From IMG/VR virus record IMGVR_UViG_3300020416_000034, positions 1 through 32,515 of that record: a DNA stretch of 32,515 nucleotides; one strand, given 5' to 3'. The notes beneath the pieces are model-generated. The model did not search any database, had not been told where the DNA came from, and saw only the letters and a program-made list of their open reading frames with translations. This stretch comes from a virus. Positions 27,125 to 32,515 of this stretch are shown in pieces; the first letter of the stretch is position 1; every line of letters starts with the position of its first letter. Both the position numbers and the translations under genes were made by a program.

Positions 27125-27973
27125 ATGGCACAACCAGCAAGCCGAGCACAGTTAATAGATTATGCTAAGAGGCAGTTAGGAGCCCCTGTGCTTGAAATTA
27201 ATGTTGCTGATGAACAAGTAGAGGATATATTGGATGATTCAATCCAGTATTTTCATGAAAGACATTTTGATGGAGTATTACAAACATACTTAAAATATCA
27301 GTTTACGCAAGAAGACGTTGATAGAGGAAAAGGTCCAACACAAGCTAATGTTAGTGGAATAACAACAACTACCACTTCTTCAACTATTAATGGAGTAGCA
27401 GTTGAATTTGATTGGAAAGAAAATAGTAATTATTTACAAATACCCCCTGCTGTTATCGGTGTTTACAAGGTGTTCCGTTTTGATGGAAGTAACACTGTTA
27501 GCAACAATATGTTTAGTATTAAATATCAGTTATTCCTAAATGATGTTGCTTTTAATTTGGGATATGATGGTCTTTTAAGTTATGCAATGACAAAGACTTA
27601 TTTGTCGGATATTGATTACTTATTGACTACTGAAAAGCAAATAAGATTTAATCAAAGAATGGATAGGTTATATCTTGATATTGATTGGGAAAGTGTTACT
27701 GTAGGTGATTGGTTAATTCTGGATTGTTTCAGAACTCTTGATCCAAATGATTATACCAGAGTATATAATGATTCTTTTCTTAAAAAGTATTTTACAGCTA
27801 ATTTAAAAAGACAGTGGGGTCAAAACTTAATCAAGTTCCAAGGAGTAAAACTTCCTGGTGGAGTTGAACTTGATGGTCGAGCAATCTATGAAGATGGAAT
27901 GAAAGATCTCGAAATCATAAGAGAGATGATGTCCAATACTTATGAATTACCACCTCTAGATATGATAGGATAA
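27125..27973 (+). CDS. 13: Neck protein gp13
   Basis: A 282-residue homologue of T4 gp13 (309 residues), a neck protein that closes the filled head below the portal and docks the tail together with gp14. The family opening is clear: SRAQLIDYAKRQLGAPVLEI followed by NVADEQVEDILDDSIQYFHERHFDGV (about residues 6-50), then QIPPAVIGVYKVF-type strand (about 113), SIKYQLFLNDVAFNLG (about 139-154), DIDYLLTTEKQIRFNQRMDRLYLDID and a C-terminal LKRQWGQNLIKFQGVKLPGGVELDGRAIY segment (start about 230). An AGGAA at 27110-27114 may aid translation. Its stop overlaps the gp14 start (ATAATGG), suggesting coupled translation. Confidence 0.92.
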   Translation: MAQPASRAQLIDYAKRQLGAPVLEINVADEQVEDILDDSIQYFHERHFDGVLQTYLKYQFTQEDVDRGKGPTQANVSGITTTTTSSTINGVAVEFDWKENSNYLQIPPAVIGVYKVFRFDGSNTVSNNMFSIKYQLFLNDVAFNLGYDGLLSYAMTKTYLSDIDYLLTTEKQIRFNQRMDRLYLDIDWESVTVGDWLILDCFRTLDPNDYTRVYNDSFLKKYFTANLKRQWGQNLIKFQGVKLPGGVELDGRAIYEDGMKDLEIIREMMSNTYELPPLDMIG

Positions 27974-29379
27974 TGGCATTAAATCCCTTTTTTCTACAAG
28001 GATCAACGAGTGAGCAGAATCTTGTACAAGATTTAATTAATGAACAATTAACAATATATGGTGTGGAAGTTCATTACCTTCCTCGTCAGTATGCGACCAC
28101 TAATACTATTATCAGAGAAGTAATTGAATCTAAGTTCAATAATTCTTATCCTATTGAGGCATATGTAGAAAATTTTGATGGGTATGGGGATAATACAGTA
28201 TTGCTTTCTAAATTTGGTATTCAGTCTAATAAGGAATTAACTGTAACTATTTCAAGAGAAAGATATCAAAATTATATTGCTCCTTTGATAAAAAATTTAC
28301 CCGATATTGAGTTACCCAATGTTGAAATATATGATAGGCCTAGAGAAGGAGATTTAGTATATTTCCCATTTGGTGATAGATTATTTGAGATTAAGTTTGT
28401 AGAGCATGAAAAACCATTTTATCAGTTAAAGAAAAATTACGTTTATACATTAACTTGTGAACTATTCAGACCAGAAGATGAAGTTATTGATACTGGTATT
28501 GAGGATATTGATGATACAGTTGATGTAGACTTTAACCTCCGCACTCTTACTTTGGTAGCAGCAGGAAGTACTGCAACAGCAATTGCAGGAGTTGTAACCA
28601 CTGGTGGTATTAATCAATTTGTTATAACCGATAGAGGTGAAAGATATACTTCTGCACCTACTGTCGCCATTTCTTCTTCTCCAACAATAGGTGGTCAAGC
28701 TGTTGGTATTGCTACTCTTCTTGATGGAATTATTAATTGTGATGGAACTGAAATAGGATCCAAGGTACAAGGAATATATGTACAAAATCCAGGTATTGGA
28801 TATACTAATAATCCTGGAGTTGTTATTTTGGGTGGTGGCACGGATGCTGTAGGAGCTGCTGCAACAAGTAGAATTAGTGATAATGTTGTTGGTGTTGTTA
28901 CGATTACTGATGGTGGTTCTGGATACACCACCGCACCTTCTGTAACTATTAGTGGACCTGGTATTGGAACTACTGCATCTGCTATTGCAGTTGTAAGTTC
29001 TGCTGGAACCATTTCCAATGTTTACATGTCTTATGCTGGTGCTGGATATACTGTTGCACCTACAATCACTATTGGATCTCCTTATATGGCAGGAACAGGA
29101 GACTTTATAGATAATGAGACTGTAACTGGTTCTCAGAGTGGTAAGACTGCACTTGTGAAGACTTGGAATGCTGTAACAGGTGTATTAGTCATATCTAACA
29201 CTACAGGAGACTTTATCGCAGGAGAAGATATTACTGGATCAGAAAGTGGAGCTGCTTATCAATTGAAGTCAGAACAACTAGATAATACTGTGAGTGAATA
29301 TCCTGATAACTTAGAAATAGAAACTCAGGCAGATTCTATTTTAGATTTCAGTGAGACCAATCCATTCGGAACTCCCTAA
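27973..29379 (+). CDS. 14: Neck protein gp14 with inserted beta-repeat region
   Basis: The first 185 residues match T4 gp14 (256 residues), the neck collar protein acting with gp13: ALNPFFLQGSTSEQNLVQDL (2-21), YGVEVHYLPRQY (29-40), EAYVENFDGYGDNTVLLSKFG (about 62-82) and YDRPREGDLVYFPFGDRLFEIKFVEH (about 120-145). After VDVDFNLRTLT, about 260 extra residues follow: four tandem GSGYTxxPxVxI repeats (about 210-369), then a GDFIDNETVTGSQSGKTALV module (about 377-450), and a closing tail DILDFSETNPFGTP-like that resembles the C-terminus of other cyanophage gp14. The insert therefore sits inside the protein just before its conserved end. It probably forms whisker-like or decoration domains at the neck. 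The ATG overlaps the gp13 stop. Confidence 0.9.
   Translation: MALNPFFLQGSTSEQNLVQDLINEQLTIYGVEVHYLPRQYATTNTIIREVIESKFNNSYPIEAYVENFDGYGDNTVLLSKFGIQSNKELTVTISRERYQNYIAPLIKNLPDIELPNVEIYDRPREGDLVYFPFGDRLFEIKFVEHEKPFYQLKKNYVYTLTCELFRPEDEVIDTGIEDIDDTVDVDFNLRTLTLVAAGSTATAIAGVVTTGGINQFVITDRGERYTSAPTVAISSSPTIGGQAVGIATLLDGIINCDGTEIGSKVQGIYVQNPGIGYTNNPGVVILGGGTDAVGAAATSRISDNVVGVVTITDGGSGYTTAPSVTISGPGIGTTASAIAVVSSAGTISNVYMSYAGAGYTVAPTITIGSPYMAGTGDFIDNETVTGSQSGKTALVKTWNAVTGVLVISNTTGDFIAGEDITGSESGAAYQLKSEQLDNTVSEYPDNLEIETQADSILDFSETNPFGTP
28602..29080 (+). repeat. Four tandem GSGYTxxPxVxI repeats in gp14
   Basis: The copies are marked by RGERYTSAPTVAI, PGIGYTNNPGVVI, GGSGYTTAPSVTI and AGAGYTVAPTITI, each preceded by a strand such as VVGVVTIT and followed by a GxGxxA turn. 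They are diverged in DNA and spaced roughly 30-55 codons. Confidence 0.75.
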
Positions 29380-29382
29380 ATA
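29376..29382 (+). promoter_or_regulatory. Late-promoter-like box CTAAATA before gp15
   Basis: CTAAATA overlaps the gp14 stop codon and lies 21 nt before the gp15 ATG, matching the spacing before gp25 and gp13. It would start a gp15-gp16 transcript. Confidence 0.5.
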
Positions 29383-29403
29383 TAATACAATAGGTTTATA
29401 GAA

Positions 29404-30414
29404 ATGTTTGAGTATTTTTATCACGAAATATTGAGAAGAACGATTATTTCGTTTGGAACCCTTTTTAATGGAATAGAAATTCAGCATGAAGATTCTGATG
29501 ATAATGTTGTAAGCACTATCAGAGTTCCTCTTGCATATGGACCTACTCAGAAGTTTTTAGCACGTCTTCAACAATCTCCTGATCTTAATAAACCTACTTC
29601 AATCACATTACCTAGAATGTCGTTTGAATTTGTGGGATTGCAATATGATGGATCAAGGAAAGTAACAACAACTCAAACATTTAAATCACATACAGTAGGA
29701 ATTGCAACGGCCATAAGAAAGACTTATATGCCTGTTCCTTATAACATGTCTTTTGAGTTATCGGTATTTACGAAGTTGAATGATGATATGCTTCAGATTG
29801 TAGAACAGATATTACCATATTTTCAACCTTCATACAATTTAAGTGTTGACCTTGTAAGTACTATTGGAGAGAAAAGAGATATTCCTGTGATTATTGAAAA
29901 TATTACAATGGAAGATGATTATGAAGGGGATTTTACAACTCGTAGATCATTAATTTATACATTTAGATTTACAGCAAAAACATACCTATTTGGTCCTGTT
30001 GGAGATACATCTGCTGCATCCAAAGATCTTATCAGATCTGCAAAAATTGGATACGTTGTTGGTGGTACTACCAAGACACCTACAAGAGATGTCACCTACT
30101 CTGTTGTTCCTCGTGCTACTAAGGCTTATGATAATGATGTAACAACTAATCTATCTGAAGATATGGGTGTTGAAGGTACTCTCATGGAGGTTAATGATTC
30201 CTCTGGTATTGAACTTAATACATATGTTATTGTTGATAGTGAGTCCATCTATGTTGATAAGAAGAGTGGTAATAAGTTGGTTGTTAAGAGAGGTCAAGAT
30301 GGAACTACACCAACTGCACACGTTTCTGGTGCTGCAGTCAATAAAGTTACCGCTACAACCAATTCTCTAATAGAAATTGGGGATGACTTTGGATTTGATG
30401 GATCCTTCGTATAA
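29404..30414 (+). CDS. 15: Tail terminator / sheath stabiliser gp15
   Basis: A 336-residue homologue of T4 gp15 (272 residues), the hexameric ring ending the tail and sheath and binding the neck. Visible family features: FEYFYHEILRRTIISFGTLFN (2-22), RVPLAYGPTQKFLARLQQSP (about 39-58), ITLPRMSFEFVGLQYDGSRK (about 67-86), PVPYNMSFELSVFTKLNDDMLQI and a C-terminal strand RRSLIYTFRFTAKTYLFGPV (about 180-200). Beyond residue 255 comes an added module with EVNDSSGIELNTYVIVDSES, then VKRGQDGTTPTAHVSGAAV, a beta domain found in other structural proteins of this window, and a final IGDDFGFDGSFV. The gp16 start lies two nucleotides after the stop. No ribosome binding site is evident. Confidence 0.9.
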   Translation: MFEYFYHEILRRTIISFGTLFNGIEIQHEDSDDNVVSTIRVPLAYGPTQKFLARLQQSPDLNKPTSITLPRMSFEFVGLQYDGSRKVTTTQTFKSHTVGIATAIRKTYMPVPYNMSFELSVFTKLNDDMLQIVEQILPYFQPSYNLSVDLVSTIGEKRDIPVIIENITMEDDYEGDFTTRRSLIYTFRFTAKTYLFGPVGDTSAASKDLIRSAKIGYVVGGTTKTPTRDVTYSVVPRATKAYDNDVTTNLSEDMGVEGTLMEVNDSSGIELNTYVIVDSESIYVDKKSGNKLVVKRGQDGTTPTAHVSGAAVNKVTATTNSLIEIGDDFGFDGSFV

Positions 30415-30416
30415 TC

Positions 30417-30839
30417 ATGAAACAATTAGATAATGCTTTTAATATAACACCTACTGAAGTGGAAGTGGATTCAGTTGAGGTTAAGGAACCTGTTGGAATA
30501 CAGAAACCTCCTATTACTAAAGATGATATAACTAGAGATTATGAATATACAAGAGGCAATTTATATTCTATCATTGAAAAAGGACAAGAAGCAATTGACG
30601 GAATTCTTGAACTTGCTCAAGAGAGTGACATGCCGAGAGCATATGAGGTAGCAGGGCAGTTAATTAAAAGTGTTTCTGATGCTACGGATAAGTTAATGGA
30701 TCTTCAGAAAAAACTTAAAGATGTGAATGAGGAACAACAATCAAAAGGCCCCAATACTGTTAATAATGCATTGTTTGTGGGATCCACAGCAGAACTTGCT
30801 AAACTTATAAAGACTGGACTTCCACAGGACAATAAATAA
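30417..30839 (+). CDS. 16: Small terminase subunit gp16
   Basis: A 140-residue homologue of T4 gp16 (164 residues), which binds DNA and stimulates the gp17 packaging motor. The layout fits: an acidic N-terminus, DDITRDYEYTRGNLYSIIEKGQEAIDGILELAQES (about 37-71), PRAYEVAGQLIKSVSDATDKLMDL (about 74-97) and a heptad-rich helix LMDLQKKLKDVNEEQ forming the expected coiled coil, then NNALFVGSTAELAKLIK (about 117-133), a conserved closing motif in cyanophage gp16. It lacks a clear helix-turn-helix, as does T4 gp16 by simple inspection. It follows gp15 by two nucleotides. The large subunit gp17 is not in the window and would be expected further right. Confidence 0.9.
   Translation: MKQLDNAFNITPTEVEVDSVEVKEPVGIQKPPITKDDITRDYEYTRGNLYSIIEKGQEAIDGILELAQESDMPRAYEVAGQLIKSVSDATDKLMDLQKKLKDVNEEQQSKGPNTVNNALFVGSTAELAKLIKTGLPQDNK
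30831..30838 (+). promoter_or_regulatory. Late-promoter-like box AATAAATA before the fiber gene
   Basis: AATAAATA overlaps the gp16 stop codon and lies 45 nt before the ATG at 30884, leaving a leader of about 35-40 nt that holds a small GGGA/TCCC stem at about 30847-30860. Confidence 0.45.
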
Positions 30840-30883
30840 AAAGAAGGGGAGAGAAATCCCAAAGTACCTAAGCTACTCATAAC

Positions 30884-32515
30884 ATGTCGGAAGACAACAT
30901 TGAAAATTTGCCGTCTATAGAAGACTATAAAGATAATTCTGAAGAATTGCCCTCAGTAGATGAATTTATATCTGAGGAAAAGGATTTACCATCTGTAGAA
31001 GATTTTATAGAGAAAGAAGAAATAGAAGAAGAAGTAAAAACGGATAATTGGAGAGATGATTATACACCAACTGAATATGAAACTTTTGATGTAATAAAAG
31101 CACCTCAATGGGGTGAATTGGTTCGTATGGTAAATGATGTTAGGGAAAGTATCCCTGATATCCCAGAAATTAAATATTATGATAAAGAACTCCAAGAACT
31201 TTCTGAAAACTTAGAAGAATTAAAAGGAAGTATTCCAGAAGTTCCAGAAGTAAAATATTACGATGCAGAAGTACAGGCAATATGTAAGCAAATTGATTTA
31301 GTAAGAGAAGAGGTTCAATCTCTTCCTGAAGTAAAATACTATGATGAGCAATTAAATGTCATTGAAGAGAAGATTCAAAATCTTCCCGAACCAAAGTATT
31401 ATGAAGGTGAAATAAAATCAATATGTGAGGCTATTGATGAGGTCAGGGATCAAATTCCTACTTTCCCAAAATGGGTAAATGAGGTAAATGAGGTTCCTGA
31501 TTTTTCATGGATTGGAAAAACCTTTAGTGTAATTGATGAGGATTTTGTTAATGTAAATGATCATATTAAAGATCTTAAAAATAAGTTTGATTCAGATATC
31601 CATGATTTGACAGAAAATCTGGATACTAAGGATTTTGAGAAAAAAGTTGAAATCAAAGAAGTAAGGGATCATTTAAATGAAACTAAAGATAAAATATATG
31701 AAGAGATAAAAGATACAGTAGATAAAATTTGGTCACATCATAATGAGTTTAAAGATGATGATAGAAAATTAAAGAAAAGTGTTTTAAGTAAGCTTAATGA
31801 GACTAGGCAAAAAATTGAAAGTGAGATTTCAGAATCTAATAAAAAGTATCGTAGTTCTAATAGAGAACTTAAGGATTATTTTAATAAATTGCAATTAGAG
31901 ATTCATAGTCTTCCTGAAATTAAAGATTATGATGAGAGTATTGGGAAATTAAAGAAAAATCTATTTGATTTAGATAAACAGTATAGAAACAGTAAAACTG
32001 ATATTGTTGAAATTTATAAAATTGTTGAGGAGTTAAAAGAACAACAAACAATAACTGAAGGTTTGTTAAATGAACCTCCTACTTATGAGCAAGCAGTTGA
32101 TGATAAACCTGATCCTCTTACACCATTAGATAAAAAGTTTGCAACCGTTGATGATTTATCTAAGCACTATACAACATTTGTTAATAGAGTTCAGCAACAG
32201 TTAGCTACCTTCGGTGGTGGTGGTGCTGTAGATCTACAATATCTTGATGATATTAGTGGTATTGCTACAAACATTAGTGCTTATGATGGGATGAACCTTG
32301 TTGTTGATTTAGATCAAACTGGAGTTCATAAGGGTAAGAAATTCAAATTTGCTACCGCAAGTGGTGGAAGTAGATGGACAGCTGGTTCTAATGGTATTAG
32401 TACAACATCCAATGTAGGTATTGCTACCACTGCAAGAAGCGAATATGGATTATTTGTTCAGGGAGATGTAAAAGCAACTGGTTTCCTTAGTGCTACTAAT
32501 GGTTACTTTAGTGGA
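30884..32515 (+). CDS. Coiled-coil fiber-like structural protein (N-terminal part)
   Basis: The frame starts at ATG 30884 and stays open to the window end (544 residues seen). It begins with three LPS(I/V)(E/D)(D/E)(Y/F) units exactly 13 residues apart (residues 9, 22, 35), then long highly charged helices (about 70-400) with five (E)(I/V/P)K(Y/D)Y(D/E) tags at residues 95, 122, 149, 169 and 345. These should make an elongated coiled-coil shaft. At about residue 445 GGGG marks a hinge, followed by VDLQYLDDISGI and a beta-type region with GSRWTAGSNGIS, VGIATTA and LFVQGDVKATGFLSATNGYFSG (cut here as GDVKATGFLSATNGYF), typical of repeated fiber tips in cyanophages. It probably serves as a whisker, collar or side fiber; no T4 gene equivalent can be named. 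It has no visible ribosome binding site. Confidence 0.8.
   Translation, partial: MSEDNIENLPSIEDYKDNSEELPSVDEFISEEKDLPSVEDFIEKEEIEEEVKTDNWRDDYTPTEYETFDVIKAPQWGELVRMVNDVRESIPDIPEIKYYDKELQELSENLEELKGSIPEVPEVKYYDAEVQAICKQIDLVREEVQSLPEVKYYDEQLNVIEEKIQNLPEPKYYEGEIKSICEAIDEVRDQIPTFPKWVNEVNEVPDFSWIGKTFSVIDEDFVNVNDHIKDLKNKFDSDIHDLTENLDTKDFEKKVEIKEVRDHLNETKDKIYEEIKDTVDKIWSHHNEFKDDDRKLKKSVLSKLNETRQKIESEISESNKKYRSSNRELKDYFNKLQLEIHSLPEIKDYDESIGKLKKNLFDLDKQYRNSKTDIVEIYKIVEELKEQQTITEGLLNEPPTYEQAVDDKPDPLTPLDKKFATVDDLSKHYTTFVNRVQQQLATFGGGGAVDLQYLDDISGIATNISAYDGMNLVVDLDQTGVHKGKKFKFATASGGSRWTAGSNGISTTSNVGIATTARSEYGLFVQGDVKATGFLSATNGYFSG
30908..31006 (+). repeat. Three 13-residue acidic LPS repeats at the fiber N-terminus
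   Basis: LPSIEDY, LPSVDEF and LPSVEDF begin at residues 9, 22 and 35. The regular spacing and conserved hydrophobic and acidic positions look like three equal docking peptides. Confidence 0.75.

Noticed and set aside
28462-29018. Two overlapping antisense frames of 107 codons in gp14
   Set aside because: They are shadows of the Gly/Thr/Val repeats; compositions (Ser/Asn/Tyr/Cys or Pro/Val-rich) match reverse reading of repeat codons.
30167-30370. Second-frame open stretch of 67 codons inside gp15
   Set aside because: It lies wholly within the gp15 gene, has no ribosome binding site, and its leucine-rich product reflects the codons of the beta module in the other frame.
30847-30860. GGGA ... 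TCCC stem after gp16 as a terminator
   Set aside because: The stem is only 4-5 bp and is not followed by a run of T; it more likely belongs to the fiber leader or is chance.

Overview
The window looks like part of the genome of a marine T4-like myovirus, most probably a cyanophage of the Kyanoviridae type infecting Prochlorococcus or Synechococcus. Grounds are gene order, AT-rich composition, and recognisable versions of T4 gp25, gp6, gp8, gp13, gp14, gp15 and gp16 interspersed with very large structural proteins (4065 and 2498 residues) and tiny genes familiar from cyanophages. All supported genes read rightward. No tRNA, insertion sequence, CRISPR array or clear intrinsic terminator was seen.

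Layout. (1) 1-831: mainly regulatory. It holds a late-type promoter box (203-210), three sigma70-type promoter candidates on the + strand (223-251, 575-604 and a weak one at 781-809), one on the - strand (83-111), one 57-residue gene, and an unusual stretch of about 375 bp without a convincing gene (457-831). (2) 832-2190: a 76-residue small protein, a sigma70-like promoter (1059-1088), a GT-A type glycosyltransferase-like protein and two very small proteins. (3) 2211-4909: baseplate wedge genes gp25 and gp6 behind a late-promoter-like box. (4) 4946-17143: a giant structural gene in the gp7 position carrying a YHYH motif; it fills 37% of the window. (5) 17151-27099: gp8, a DUF4815-type giant, a small coiled-coil protein and a 215-residue beta-rich protein. 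(6) 27096-30839: neck and tail-terminator genes gp13, gp14 and gp15, then gp16, the small terminase. (7) 30884-end: the first 544 residues of a coiled-coil fiber-like protein that runs out of the window.

The late genes together build the baseplate wedge (gp25, gp6, gp7-position protein, gp8, DUF4815 protein), the head-tail neck (gp13, gp14, gp15) and start DNA packaging (gp16). They are packed with 0-50 nt gaps or short overlaps. Boxes resembling the T4 late promoter occur at five group boundaries (before gp25, gp8, gp13, gp15 and the fiber). In contrast, the small-gene region at the left carries near-consensus host-type promoters with extended -10 elements.

The most striking signals are: three small beta-type sequence modules that recur across otherwise unrelated structural proteins (a GSGY-type repeat, an 'RGxxGT...H' module and a 'GExVxGxxSG' module), suggesting modular growth of these virion proteins; a recent-looking internal duplication inside the 4065-residue protein; and a possible structured leader or small RNA of about 220 nt behind the promoter at 575-604.
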